Shown here in pieces: positions 34,392-47,546 of a stretch of DNA of 64,000 bases. The stretch is taken from the NCBI RefSeq assembly GCF_010093535.1, contig NW_022985226.1, positions 35,616-99,615 on the forward strand, given 5' to 3'. The notes under the pieces are model-generated. The model did not search any database. It was not told the origin of the DNA and saw nothing but the letters and a program-made list of their open reading frames with translations. Origin of the DNA: Lindgomyces ingoldianus (Eukaryota; Ascomycota; Dothideomycetes; Pleosporales; Lindgomycetaceae). Positions within the stretch are counted from its first letter, which is position 1. Each line of letters opens with the position of its first letter. A program made the translations under genes and the position numbers.

Positions 34392-34709
34392 TGTCACGAT
34401 TGTGCACGAGTAAGGTTATAGAGCTTCACAGAAGTCTAGTTTAATTACTATGTAAGGTATTATAGTATGTACAAGATGTTGTGTAAGGAACAGGAAGGTT
34501 TAAAAAGAAATTAGTAATTAAATACTTAGCTTAAAAGTCTAAGCGCTTTAAGTATAAATTAAGCCTATTCTAAGTTTAGTTAGTGTTAAGGCAGTTTATG
34601 CTTAAGTTTATGTCTATATTATATTATGTTTATGTTAGACATGCACTGATAATACTTTAGTACATGTCTAATACAGTTATGTCTAGGATCTAGAGAGGAT
34701 ACTGTGACA
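34392..34709 (-). repeat. 3' LTR of family A copy 3
   Basis: TGTCACGATTGTGCACGAG to ATACTGTGACA on the + strand, 318 bp, the inverse of the other family A LTRs. Confidence 0.95.
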
Positions 34710-35361
34710 GTACTCCCCCTCTTATTAGAAAAGAAATCCTTTACATTAGTAGTTCTAGCATTAAGTTGTCTTTGTTAGAGTATAAGTTTAGTTTAGATAG
34801 GTATTAGGTATAGAATTAGGTTACTATAGAGTTCTCTTATAGGGCTTCTACAGGTTTCTACAACAGTTTGTTGTATCTAGTCTATTTTATAAAGTATTTA
34901 TAGATACATTTTTTCTTATTAAACTAGATCTATTTAACGTCTTTTATAATGTATTCTAGTTTATTATTTATAATAATAGGTTTAGGTAGCAGGTTTAGCT
35001 GTCTAGGTAGATAGTTAGATTTAGAGGCTACTTAGCGCAGCAACAATACATAGAACATAGGGTGTATCTTTATGCTGTTAGGTAGAATTAATTAGTAAGC
35101 ATATAATAAGACTATATAGGCTACTGTAAAGAAGCTAAAGTTCTTCTAATTAAGTTTCTTTAATTATTAGTTTATTTAGATATTTCTAGTGTCTAGCTAG
35201 ACCTTCTTACTAGCTGCATACGCAGGGGCAAGGGTTTAAAATTAGTTTACATACTCTTGTTAAAAAGCTTAAGCTTAGGTAAGCTTTTTATAAATATATT
35301 TAAATATGTTTTAGATTTTATTAATAAGTTTATTTACATCTATTACTTATATAAATTAATA

Positions 35362-36461
35362 ACGTACTTTATAGGCGAGTTGCTTACACACCTGAGTCGC
35401 TCACTTTTGCCAAGACCCCACCAAACCACCCTTCCTACACTAATGCATTCCCCACAACACTACTTAGACGCGCTAAAAGAACGTTAGATACAGCTTATGC
35501 TCTAAGCTTTTAAATAAGACATAAAACTCTTAAAGAAATGTGCTGTAGCTATGTGTAAAGTCCTCTAAAAGACAACAAATAACTATAGCGCTAGACAACC
35601 TTTACAAGCTAATTCTACAGCTAAATTATAGAGGCTAGGCAATAAAAAGGAGCAGGTAATTATTAAGACTATACTTAAGCTATATGCGCAAGGAATTTCC
35701 CCTTAGATAGCATTTGTGGCTAATATAGCTAATTCTTTGCGCGCTAAGCGTAATCTAGGCTATGTTTGCATAAACTAGCCTAGTATGTTTATAAAGCGTT
35801 ATTTAGAGCTTAAAGTAATGTTTAAGCGTAAGTACAACTATAAAAGAGCCCTCTGCAAGAGTCCTAGGGTAATTTAGGGCAGGTTTAGCCTTGTAGAGAA
35901 TATTAAAGCTAAGTATAGCATCTAGGATAATAACACGTACAACTTTAGCAAGATAGGGTTTATAATTAGCTAGATATCTCTTAACTATACTTGCGCTTAA
36001 AACTTTACTTTAAGCTCTAAATAACACTTCACAAACGTACTAGGCTAGTTTATGCAAACATGGCCTAGATTACGCTTAGCGCGCAAAGAATTAGCTATAT
36101 TAGCTATAAATGCTATCTAAGGGGAAATTCCTCGCGCATATAGCTTAAGTATAGTCTTAATAATTACCTGCTCCTTTTTATTGCCTAGCCTTTGTAATTT
36201 AGCTGTAGAATTAGCTTGTAAAGGTTGTCTAGCGCTATAGTTATTTGTTGTCTTTTATAGGACCCTATATATAGCTATAGCATATTTTTTTAAGAGTTTT
36301 ATGTTTTATTTAAAAGCTTAGAGCGTAAGCTGTATCTAACGTTCTTTTAGCGCGTCTAAGTAGTGTTGTGGGGAATGCATTAGTGTAGGAAGGGTGGTTT
36401 AGTGGGGTCTTAGCAAAAGTAAGCGACTCAGGTGTGTGAGCAACTCGCCCATGAAGTACGT
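35362..36461. mobile_element. 1.1-kb foldback pogo derivative, copy 1
   Basis: Two nearly identical ~465-bp arms (about 35362-35835 and 36000-36461) are reverse complements around a ~160-bp loop. TSD TA at 35360-35361 and 36462-36463; removal restores the host family A sequence exactly. Each arm contains the terminal region (ACGTACTTTATAGGCGAG...) and the N-terminal part of a pogo transposase frame (a helix-turn-helix region with NKKEQVIIKTILKLYAQGI, then FIKRYLELK). The loop extends that frame a little (YNFSKIGFII). The catalytic half is absent, so it is non-autonomous. The transcript could fold into long double-stranded RNA. Confidence 0.92.
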
Positions 36462-39400
36462 TAAGTTAGTTAAAAAGTATTTAAAAGTAGTTTAAATTCT
36501 ATTTAAAGGTAGTATCTATAGTTTGCTAAAAATAAGGATACTTATATTAATTTAAATGTTGTGTTATTAGCTTTAAACTATGCTATAGCTAACTATTTTA
36601 CCTAGTTATTCTACTAGTAGTTTGTGTACGCTTATAAGACTTATTTTATTATAGTGTTTATATTCTTAGTCTAGCTATTAGTCTCTAGGTAAAAAGCTGT
36701 AAATAGATAAAAAATAATTTAGAGCTATTTGTAGAGTTTATTCTAGAAGGCTAAGACAAACTGTGTACCTCTATTTAATATAATTATGTTAGGCAGGCTA
36801 TAGTAAACTTATATATATTAGTAGAATAACTAGGCTATATTAAGGGCAGTTATAGAGAAACATAGTATTAAGTATTAATACTTAGTTAAGTAATTAATAA
36901 CTACTATAATATTTATGTACTCTTTAGATAGAGGTAGGTTTATAATAAAATTAATTAATATGTCTTTCTAAGCTTATTTAGAGATTAGAAGCAGTTTAAG
37001 TAAGCTATTATACCTTTCTTAAAAGGCCTTTACTTTATAGTAAGTATAGTAATATAATACGTATTAGCGTACAGTATAGAACATGCAGGGCTAGTAGTAC
37101 TCTCTCTGTAGTAGGTTAAGAGTCTTTTCTTTGCCTAGGTATTCTTTAACAGGTAAGTTATGTATAATTTAAAGTAGTTTAATTCTTAGTTTATTAAAAT
37201 TAGGGATTATAAGTTAGTTATAGTAATATAGCTTACTATTTTAGTTTTTGTAGTTAGCTAGTGTTACTTTCTTTAACTAACTAGCGCTGTTTTAGAGTAG
37301 GTCTAAGGTTTTTTAAATAAATTTATTATTTAGATACTTGTTAGTAATAATTTAATTAATTATCTAATTTATTTTATTTAAGTTAAGGTCTAAAAATAGC
37401 TTAGATTAGAGTAGAGTTTAGTGTTAAGCTTTTTACACTTTTTTTTAAGTAAAGATGTCTTAGAATTACTTTATAAAAGCATCTAGTTTCTCTCTATTTT
37501 AACTAGAATAATAAGTAATCTTAAAATTAAAATAAAATAGGTATTTAAACTAATAGGCTTGTTAGTAGCTAAGTTGTTTTATAGTTATAAAGTACTATAA
37601 GTTTTTATAGTTAGATAGAACCTGTATTTGATGCGCTGCACCTTCTAGTTTAGGTTGCTATTATTTAAAGTAGTGTACTATAGTAAGTAATTTTTTATTA
37701 TAGATCTTATAATTACCTTCTGCAGGGCTTATTTTTTTTAAAAAGTATGTAATAGGCCTAATAGTCCTATCTAGCTTAGTCTAGGAGAGAACTCCTGCTA
37801 CTACATAGTCTAAGGCATTAGCTTTTACAAGTATTAGTAGTTTAGAGTTAAAGTAGTAGAGTATTAAAGCTTTAGTAAAGGCTTTCTTTAGCTAGTTAAA
37901 AGACTGTTAGTAATTTAAGTTAAAGTTAAATTAAATCCTTTTTTTAGAAAGTGTAATTATAGGGCTTACTAGCTATAAAAAGTTATTAATAAATTATTAG
38001 TAAAAGTTAGTAAATTTTATAAAAGCTTAAATGTTCTTTATGTTTTTTAGGTATTGCTAATCTAGCATAGTTTAAACCTTAATAGGGTTTATTTAAATGC
38101 TATCTATAAAGATTACATATTCTAAATATGTAGCCTTTAATTAGTAGAACTTGCATTTATCTATATTAAGTTACAGACCTGCTTCTTTTATAGCCTTTAG
38201 CACTAGGCGTACATGCTGTTTGTGCTTTAAAAGGCTATTACTGTAGATTAGAATATTATTAATATACGCAGCGTAGAACATGTCTAAGTAGGGTTAGAGC
38301 AAGTTGTTTATAAAATGTTAAAAAGTACTAGGCGTGTTAGCTAAGCTAAAGAGCATTACTAGGTACTTAAATAGTTTATATTAGGTCTAAAACGCTGTTA
38401 GCTACTTATTACCTTTTACTATTTTTAGCTTATTAAAGGCAGTAATAATATCTAACTTTATAAAATATTTTACTTTACTTAGTTAGCTTAAGGTTTTTTA
38501 TAAAAAGAGAATTAAGTATTAGTTTTTAATAGTAATAGTGTTTAGTCCTTAGTAGTTAACATAGAATTAAAGCTTACCTCTAGGTTTCTTTATAAATAGT
38601 ATAAGTAACACTACTAGTAAGAAGCTAGCTTAAATAAACTCTTTTTTTAAGTTTTTATTAAGGTATTTTTAAAGCACTTTTAATTTATTTAGTAACATTT
38701 TATATAGTAGCCTATAACTAGGTTGTTTACTAGGCTTAAAAGTTATCTAGTAATTATATAGATGTTATATTAGAAGCTTATTAGACTTGTCTTAGAAAAA
38801 AACATATAATAAGTTATAGTAGTTTTAAGAGACTATTATCTTTAGGTTAGTGCGTTTTTAGAGAGCTAAAGCTTAGTCTATATTAGAAATTATAACTATG
38901 TAGATTTTGTAATCTAGTTATTAAGCTAGAGTTATAAATATAGTAGGTTCTATGTAGCAGATGTTTATCTGCTGTTTAAGTCCTAGTTTATGTTTAAATT
39001 AAGTAGGTAAAGATTTTTTAAAGGCTTTCTTTTTTTAGGTTTAAGTAGTTATTAAATTATTTTACATAGCTTATCTTAGTAAAAGGCCTAGCTTGTTAGC
39101 CTAGCTTAGGTAGTTCTTTTCTAGGTTATTAAAAAGTAAGTCTAAAAACTTTCTGTAGTAAGTGCTGCTTAAGTATTATTTAGGTGTAAGCGTAAGCATA
39201 TATTTTAGCATTAAAAAGAGTTAAAGTTTAGAACTTACTCTTAGTAATTAAAGGTAACTTTATGCTAATATAGCTATAGTTGTTCTAGGATTAGGTTATA
39301 ACATTTTATGTTTATTACATAGAGCTTAATCTGCTTCTTATGGTGTTAGTAAGTAATTATAATAGTTATAGTATAGAAGATAGAACTTTTTTTAAGTTAT

Positions 39401-40837
39401 TTTTTATTAAATCTAGTTAGGTAAATTATTTAGGTAAGTAGTGTTAATTAGAGATTTAGTTTATGTGCTAGTTTTCTATTAATATAACTTATACTGTTTA
39501 CTTCTAAGTTAATAAGAGCCTATATTAGGGCTAATATAGTTCTTTATTATAAACATATAAGAATATTAACTTAGTACTTTTAGTTATTAGTAAGGGACTT
39601 AGCCTATAAGTTAGCAAAGATCTAGTGTTAAATTAGTTCTAAAGAGTAACTTAGCCTTAGAACAAGCCTTTTTACAGGCTTCTACTGCTATAGCTGCGGC
39701 TATGTTAAAAGTAGTAAGAAGGATTAAAGCTTAAATATAAGTTAAAACTTTTATAAAAATAAAAATAAAATAGTAAAAATTTTTAATAAGTACTAGCAGC
39801 GCTACTTATGTAGACTTAAGAAAAAGAAATAAAGCAGTTTTAAAAAATATAACTATGCTTACTACACTTAAAGCATTAACTTTTTTTCTTATAATCTTTA
39901 CGCTTTCTAGAACTAACTAGAGCATAATTTAAATTAATTTTTATTATATTAGGGTTTTTATTTGTAACTGCGCTAGTTTAGGGGTGTATTAGAGCTTGTA
40001 CAGAGAGGAACCTTATGTTATTATTGTAAGTAGCAATTAGGTTTGCATACGCATTAAAGTTATTTAGAAAAGGTTCTTCTACTATAGCGTGTTACAGTTT
40101 AGTTAAGAGGGAGTTATATAGGGCTATAATTAGACCTATCTTATTTAAGCCTATATTAGATGTAAGTTAGTAGAACTTAGTAAAGTGTAAGGTAAAGCTT
40201 TTTTTTTTTATTATAAAGTGTTTAGGTAACTTAGAGCTATTAACTTTTTATTTAAGTCTTTATAAGTTACTTATAAAAACGCTATAAATTAATCTAGGTT
40301 AATAATATTCTTATTTATTAGTAAGTTAATTAAGGCTGTTATATTATAGTTAAGTTAAAAGTAGGTATATAGTAACTAGAAGTGTTTAAAGGGGAATTAG
40401 TCTATGTTTTCTTTAAGTTTGTATTAAAGCTTATGTAGAAAAGAAGGTAGGTCTTTCTGTTTTCTGTTAAATAGTAGAGGATTAAGGAGTTAGTTAGATT
40501 TTATTACTAAGTTAGAAAAGTTACAGGTTGTAGGCAGTGTTAGACAGAAGAGAGTTAAGCTATCTCTAGACTTTTAAGTAGACTTTAAGGCTAGTAGGTT
40601 CTTAGTTCCTACTACTATAACAGGAGTTAAGGCAGAAATAGACTGCTTAATAACATAAAGCTATTCTTTAAAGTCCTTTTAAAAGCTTTTAAGCTTATAA
40701 TATAGTAGCTTTTCTATAAAGTAAGCGCTTTTTAGAAAGCTTTTTAGCTTACTTTAATAGCTTAGAGTTATATAAGTACTAAGCTTATTAGATTAGATTT
40801 AAAGGCTATTTTTAGCTAAAGTTTTAACACAACGTAA

Positions 40838-40915
40838 TATTATAATTATGCACAAGTAAGGTTATAGAGCTTTACAGAAGTCTAGTTTAATTACTATGTA
40901 AAGTATTATAGTATG
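40838..40915 (-). repeat. family A copy 3 5' LTR, piece 1 (78 bp, interrupted by copia B)
   Basis: Its last five bases GTATG are duplicated at 47542-47546 as the copia B target site. The outer base of the TG end is mutated to TA. Confidence 0.9.
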
Positions 40916-41133
40916 TGTCGCGTATACTAAGAGCCTTGGCTGGGGCTCAGAGCCTGGGACTGGGGCTCGGAGCCTGGGACTGGGGGCTCAGAGCCTGGGA
41001 CGCAGCTCAGGATCTAGAGATATTATGTTCTAAAGCTTAGTGTATATAAGAAGAGCCTTTAGCTCTCTTAGATAGCAGAGTTACTTTATCTAATCTTCTA
41101 AACAGCTACTGCTAGGCTATTTTATTCTTTATA
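40916..41133 (+). repeat. 5' LTR of copia B (218 bp)
   Basis: TGTCGCGTATACT to TTCTTTATA. The first ~115 bp are almost identical to the 3' LTR, and the last ~100 bp carry C-to-T and G-to-A changes. Confidence 0.95.
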
Positions 41134-41269
41134 GTTATAGGCCTAGCGCTTTAAGAACTTAGAATAATTCTCTTTATATAACTATAGCACTAGTAAAAGC
41201 TGTTTAAAAGCTTTTTTTTTTATTCTTATTAATTCTTATTACCTCTAAAGCTTATGTTATAGCTAATTA

Positions 41270-44200
41270 AGATGCTTCTCTTCTAACAGAAGCATACTAG
41301 CTTAAGGACTATGTAAGCTAGCCTTTCTAGTTTATCTAGCTCTAGTTCTATACTCTTAGCAAAAACCTATAGGACATAATTAATCTAGATAGACTAGACG
41401 CTCTAAATCCTATAGACAGCGCTCTAGAGATGCCTACACTTAGAGTAATTACTGCTAAGAACCTACTAGAGAAAGCTAACATATAGTACTAGACTAATAT
41501 TGCTAAGTACTAAGCTTGCTTAAGCAACTAGGCTTCTTATGTAACACGTCTTTAGACAATTTAGAACTAGGTTAATGCAACTGTTACACTAAAGCTTCTA
41601 AAACCTATAATAATGCAGCTTATATTAAAAAACTAATCTACTTTATAGGCACTTATACAAGCCTTAAAACAAAAGCTAGCACTAATAGACGCAAGCATAA
41701 AAAATTTTGTATAAGTAAAGTATAAAGCTTACCTTACTAAGGCAAAGTATAGCACTATAACCTTAGAAGCTTAGTACTAGCAGTAGCACTTCCTATACAC
41801 TAAGGTAAGAACCTATAAGATTCTTAACATAGAAGGCTAGCTTACTGCATAAGACTTTCTAGACGCCCTAGCTCTAAAGCTTGCACTAGACTAGGCGCGC
41901 TCTATGCACTAGAGGGTTATAGAGGCTAGTGCACTTAGTAAAGAACCTCTAATAATCTAGGAAATTAGTAAGATTTTTTTAACAATGCTTTAAAAGCACT
42001 CCTTGCGTGTAAGTAACTAAGGCATAGGTATATTTATAACACTTAGTAGATAATTAGATAATAATTTAGCCTAATTTATTTTAGCCTAATTAGGCTACTT
42101 ATGCCTATGTAGAGCTTTAAAGTAATCCCTTTATCTATAGAAAGCAGCAGACTGTAGAGACCTTATATTAGCAGTTACTAAAAAGCTAAAGAAGCTTAGT
42201 AAAACTGCACACTAGAAGATTCTTAAGAGGCTTAAGTAAGCGCAGCATAAAAAAGTAAAGGCTGTACTGCTTAAAAAAGGCTATGTAATTCTAAACGCAG
42301 CCTCCCTTGCTTTAAAAGCTATTAAAGGATTAGACAAGCTAGCATTCCTAGAAAGCATTATTACTGCACTTATTAACCTAGCGCTTTTAGTAAAACTAGA
42401 GATGCACATAACTATAGATTTTAACACTTACCTACTCTCTATAAGCATAATTCTAGATAATAGGAGTGCTACGCACTTAGTAAATAGTATAAAGCTGCTT
42501 ATACCTAGGTTATTTAAAAAAGCTTAAGGTTTACATATAGTAAAAGCTAGCACTTAGTTATTTCTAATCTAAGGAATAGAAACTAGAAAGCTTAAAAAGG
42601 TGTTAAATAAAGCATAAAAAGAGCGCACAGAAGATCTTACACTATAGAAGGTAGTTATAGTAGAAGGATTTTATGTTAATATTATTTTAAACACTTATTT
42701 AAAAGAAAAAAGACTATAGTATTTAAAACTTAACTATACACTGCGCATAAGCACACTAGAAAAAAATAGAGTACTTATAACACTCTACTAAGAATATAAC
42801 CTTATGTTTATTAAATATAAAGCTGTCTCTTTTTACCTACTAGTGCAGAGTGTGCTCCTAGATTGCTAACGCTTATAGACTACATTTCTACACTTAGACT
42901 TAGAAGAGCTCTAGTATGCGCGCGCAGGACACCTAGGCTCTAAAGCTCTGCAGGCTCTAGTTAAAAGCGTAAGGAACGTATAAATAATAAGTACAAAGTA
43001 AGTATGCTGTAAGCACTGCGCAACAACACACGCTAAGCAGGTTATATTAAGAAGACTAAAAGAGCAAGCTCCCTACCTATTCTAAAGAATTGCATAGGAC
43101 ATGTTTAATATGCTACTAGAGCGCAGTAGAGCTCTATAAATAATAATTATTAAAGATAAATATAGTAGTAAAATCTTTTTATACTTTTTTTAGGCAAAAA
43201 CGCTCTTAGAAATCTAGAGAGTAATAAAAAACTTTAAAAGCATAGTGTCTAATTAATATAAGCTCTAAATTAGCAAAATATAGTAAAATAACAACACTAC
43301 TACACTCCTTTAGCATAGAAAGTTAAGGTATAAGCTTTAAGTAAAAAAGTCTAGCATTAATATTAAAAGCTCTTTACTATACACTTATAAGCTAAATAAA
43401 GCTGTAGAAAGAGCTAAATAAAAGATAATTATAAAGTTTATTAAAATAAAAAGCAGCGCAGGACTCCCTAAGAAGCTCTAGCTAGAAGTAGTAGACACAG
43501 CAACATAGCTGTATAATATAAGCCTGTTGCACACATATAACCTACGCTTACTAAATAAAGTCTTAAACGTGTAGTTTACTAACTACTTTAAATACTATAA
43601 GCTAGAGTAGGTAAAAAGTGCTACAGCTAATCTAAGGCCTAATTAGAGCAGGACCTACGCATATAGCTGTCGCACCTACCTACTTAACAGGGAGCAAGTA
43701 GCTAGGCGTTAGAAGTAAAGCTTTAAAGTAACTTTATAAGGCTACATAGAATATCTTGTAGGCTACAGAGCCTTAAATATTTATAAAATATAAGTTCTAT
43801 TACTTAACTAAGTAATTACTATAAGAAACATAGCTTTTAATAAGACACACTTTTATAAAAATAAAAGTAATAAGCTAATCTCTTAGAAAAAAGCTTCTAA
43901 GATTATTAAAATTTTTAATAAGTAAAGTAAGATTTATAATGTAAAAAAAGCCTTTAAGCTTTTACCTTAAAAGTTAAATAAGTAGTAAAGTAATATACTA
44001 AATTAAAGGCCCTAAGAGCGTAAGCTTAAAAGTGTAAAAACTAAAAAGCTTATTAAAACTTAGGTTAGCTAGCTAGAGAATTAGCACTTAGAGGTAAAAG
44101 TAACTACGCAGGTAACAAGCATAATAAGTAAGTTACTAAGAATTTACGCAGTTCTTAATAAACATATAGCACTTATTACCCTAGAGCTAACTCCTAAGCT

Positions 44201-46340
44201 AGAGCTTGTAGATAGCTCTACAACACGCCCTATATAGAGTAGGCACAAGCATATAGGTGATCTCTAGTAAGTGCACTTAACTAGAGAAGTAGATTTACTA
44301 GGCTTATTAAGTTAAATAGCTAACTTACTAGTTAAAAAATTAACTCTTACTTTTTACGCTAGGACATTGTCTTCTATAGCTCTAGTTAAAGCAGGTAAGG
44401 CACCTTTTAAACATGCGTACAATAAAAAGAGCTAGGGACTAGCTACATGCATAAGCTAAAGAATATAGAGGCAAGATCCTAATAACCTAGGTAAGCCTAG
44501 GGGTGCAGGAAGCAGAGGTATATATACAACGCTCTTAGAGAGGAGTAGCATACGCCTAGCTTTAGTTAATCTAGAGCACCTTTAAATAAACTTCTTTAGA
44601 GCATTTATTACTTACAACAATAAAGCGCTTAAAACGCTTTACATAGTGTTTTCTATAGCTGCTTTTTTTAGGCAGCCTTAACTAAAAGCTTATAAGCTTC
44701 TAAAGAAACTCTTAAAATAAAGAGATTTATATAAACACTTATATAAAAATCTTTTTAAGATTATAGCATAAAAAAAAATAGCTACTCTGCTTAAAAAAGG
44801 CACTTAAAAAGAGATTATGTAATCTAAAGTAATGTCTAAGCTGCTCTTACTAAAGTAGGTATTTATGTATAAATTTAACTAGAATAGGTATTTTGCTAAA
44901 TGCAAAGCTTACATTTGCGTACGCAGTAATCTCTAGAGCAAGGACTTGCTCTAGTTAACCTATGCTGCTACTCTTGCAGCTAGATCCTTCTAAACAGCAA
45001 TAGTAATAGCAGCTTAATTTAACCTAAAGATTAGGTAATATAATGTTATAAGCACATTCCTAAACACGCACTGTAAAGGTAAGCTAGAAGTAACATGCAA
45101 GCTTCTAGAAGGCTTTATAAAGCCTAGCATGTGTGTTAAGCTTCTCTAAGCCTTATACAGACTACGCAACTTACTAATTTTATAGTACTAGAAGCTTTTA
45201 TAGGCTTTTTAGAAGCTTAACTTTATTTTATTTAAAAAGAAGCTATGCTTATTTTTTAACTATAATTACTAAATCTTGCTTTTCTTTTATGTAGATAACA
45301 TACTTTACATTTATTACTATAATAATAAGTTAGAAGCTTACTAATTAATTAGTGTAATTAAAAAAATGTACAAGCTAGAAAATTAAAAGCTGTGTAAATA
45401 GTTTCTAGGGATTAAAATAATTAAAAACAGAAAAGCTAGAATAATCTAGCTAGTACACAACATGTATATTAAGAAAGTAGTAAAGAAGTTTAACTTTATA
45501 AAAAGTGTGCTCTTTCTAGAGACTTCTTTGCTGTTAGAAGAGCTTATAAGCAACTAGGAATTAGTAATAAAGCATAAAATTAAAGAATACTAAGAGCGCG
45601 TAAAATTAACACTTTACACTATAATTATAGTGTGCTTTAACGTGGCGTTTGCAGCATCCTAGCTCTCCTACTACCTAACAAACCTAGGAAAGCAGCACTT
45701 CTAGGCAGTAAACTAGGTAATTGTGTACCTATACTGCACAAAGTATACAGGCATATAGTATAGAGCACTAGAAGGCGCGCAACTTATTATGTGTAGAGAC
45801 GCGTTTTTTGCTAATTATATAAAGACTAGATAATTATCTTATAGATACATTATCTTACTTTTTAAAGGACTAATTCTATAGAAAGCAGCTCTCTAGCTAA
45901 TAGTAACTATGTTTATAACAAAGGCTAAGCTGCTTACTCTAGCGCACATTATAAAGAAATTGCTAGCTCTAAAACACTTCTTTAAAAAGCTTACCCTAGA
46001 GCTAGGCACACTATAGCAGATCTACTGTAATAACTAGTAGACAATTAGGTTAGTAGTAAAGAAGAACACCTAGATAACTACCTACCTACGCTATATTAAT
46101 ATTTAGAACATGTGGCTGCGCTAAGAGCACACAAAAGAATTTTTTAAAGTGCGCTATATTAAAATAAGTAACATGCTAGCAGATAGACTTATAAAGCACC
46201 TACTAAAGCAGTAATTTAAGCACTTTAAGCAGCTTCTTAACTTTAAAGACACGCAAATAAGCTTCTAAGGAGAGAAAGTGTTAATTATTAATAGTAGAGA
46301 CATCTTTACACTGCCTAGAAACAAGAGTTCTATTTACTAG
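41270..46340 (+). pseudogene. copia B gag-pol pseudogene
   Basis: Visible parts are a Gag-like region (41270-42050), the pre-integrase HARAGHLGSKALQ and CKHCATTHAK zinc region (about 42925-43040), integrase, and reverse transcriptase with TLAARSF-TAIVIAA (about 44965), CKLLEGFIKPSMCV (about 45095) and an active site FYVDN (about 45285-45299). RNase H follows to about 46200 with an SNMLADRLIKHL-type end. Many TAG/TAA replace Trp/Gln. It is inactive. The exact 5' boundary of gag is not visible. Confidence 0.82.
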
Positions 46341-46459
46341 CAGGGACACTCTATGCTATAGAGTTTAAGTAGGGATTTAGTACATAAGATGCGCAGAAAC
46401 ACAGAACGCCTAAACTATAAGGAGATTAACAAGCTTACCTAAGAGTTCCTTAGCGCGCT

Positions 46460-46469
46460 NNNNNNNNNN
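46460..46469. other. small assembly gap (10 N)
   Basis: Run of N just before a (CTC)n tract (46470-46487). Confidence 1.
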
Positions 46470-47323
46470 CCTCCTCCTCCTCCTCCACTACATCTTCCTT
46501 AAGCAGAGCTTAAAGAACTGGCTAAAGCTAGGACGCAGCCTATAGCCTGTTAGTCTAATCTAGGGTATAACACACAATCTCTGCGGAGAAGCTTACCTGC
46601 TTGTCCTCCGCGACAAGCGCTGCAATAAGGCGCCGCGCATACACAACAGCAACAGGGGGACTGCAAATAAGTTAAAAAGCTAGATCACCCCACACACTGC
46701 TATAGGGCTTACAGGGGTAGGCAGCTGTGCCTAGAGGAACAGCGCCAGCAGCGTGAACTGCTAGTGGCAGAATTATAGCACTCCCTACTAGAGCGCCCCG
46801 TGAGCGCACTCTTTATGCAGCCTAGACAGGACTGCGCGCGGAGCGCACCAGGGGGAGGCCGGCGAGGAGTCGAGACCGGACCGGGGGGCGCGGGCCGACG
46901 GGGGGTGGTGGGCGCAGGGCGGCGGGCGGTGGTAGGCGCAGGGCGGCGGAGGGCAGCGGGCTTGCGGGCAGCGCGGCCCTGCAGGGCACGCGCGTGAGCG
47001 GCTTGTTTAGCTTTATTAAGCTTTATACACACGTTAGTAGAGATTATAGACAGGTTTAAAGTTGTTTTTAGAGCTCTTAAAAGCATTAACTTACACATAG
47101 CATGTTGTTAGGACTTACAGAAGAGAAGCTTAAGAAGCAGCAGAATTTATTTACCTCTGTTGCAGCAATTACAGCACGCATGTGACCTATGCTGCCTAAG
47201 GAAACAATTATTGCGCTGCCTAGGGCAACAAGCACAAACACAGGGTAAACGCGCAGCGCTGCTCTAACAAGCTAAGTTGACGCTTAACGCAGGTGAGCTG
47301 CTGCGCAGCTCACCTGGGGGGTG
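46470..47323 (+). other. G+C-rich 3' untranslated part of copia B
   Basis: No credible gene. 46800-46990 is extremely G+C-rich with near-repeats of GGCGCAGGGCGGCGG, while flanking element sequence is RIP-mutated. Open frames here on both strands are low-complexity artefacts. Confidence 0.7.
47291..47315 (+). repeat. perfect 11-bp hairpin beside the copia B polypurine tract
   Basis: AGGTGAGCTGC, a 3-base loop, then GCAGCTCACCT. It ends where the purine tract begins, 8 bp before the 3' LTR. Confidence 0.85.
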
Positions 47324-47541
47324 TGTCGCGTATACTGAGAGCCTTGGCTGGGGCTCAGAGCCTGGGACTGGGGCTCGGAGCCTGGGACTGGGGGCTCAGA
47401 GCCTGGGACGCAGCTCGGGATCTGGAGATATTATGTTCCGAAGCTTGGTGTATATAAGGAGAGCCTTCAGCTCTCTTAGATAGCAGAGTCACTTCATCCG
47501 ATCTTCTGAACAGCTACTGCCAGGCTATTTTATCCTCCACA
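47324..47541 (+). repeat. 3' LTR of copia B (218 bp), nearly unmutated
   Basis: TGTCGCG to CCTCCACA. It contains three tandem ~20-bp units of CTCRGAGCCTGGGACTGGGG (about 47355-47410), possibly enhancer-like, and a TATA box. Confidence 0.95.
47450..47458 (+). promoter_or_regulatory. TATA box of the copia B LTR promoter
   Basis: GTATATAAG in the LTR, downstream of the triplicated G+C-rich motif. The same motif survives in the 5' LTR at about 41042-41050. Confidence 0.6.
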
Positions 47542-47546
47542 GTATG

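Larger units (their letters stand above)
40916..47541 (+). mobile_element. Ty1/copia retrotransposon (copia B), 6.6 kb, partly RIP-degraded
   Basis: 218-bp LTRs at 40916-41133 and 47324-47541; perfect target duplication GTATG (40911-40915 and 47542-47546); a purine-rich CCTGGGGGGTG before the 3' LTR. The internal + strand frame shows Gag-like sequence, a GAG-pre-integrase zinc region (about 42925-43075), integrase, reverse transcriptase and RNase H, all with RIP stops. The 3' untranslated part (46470-47323) is long and unusually G+C-rich. The nearly unmutated 3' LTR contrasts with a half-mutated 5' LTR. Confidence 0.93.

Noticed and set aside
35257..35487. 76-codon open frame
   Set aside because: Runs from decayed family A sequence into the foldback element; a chance chimera.
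46709..47098. 129-codon Arg/Pro-rich open frame on the minus strand, and the + strand frame opposite
   Set aside because: Low-complexity G+C-rich sequence in the copia B 3' region; no start context, no domain, antisense to the element.
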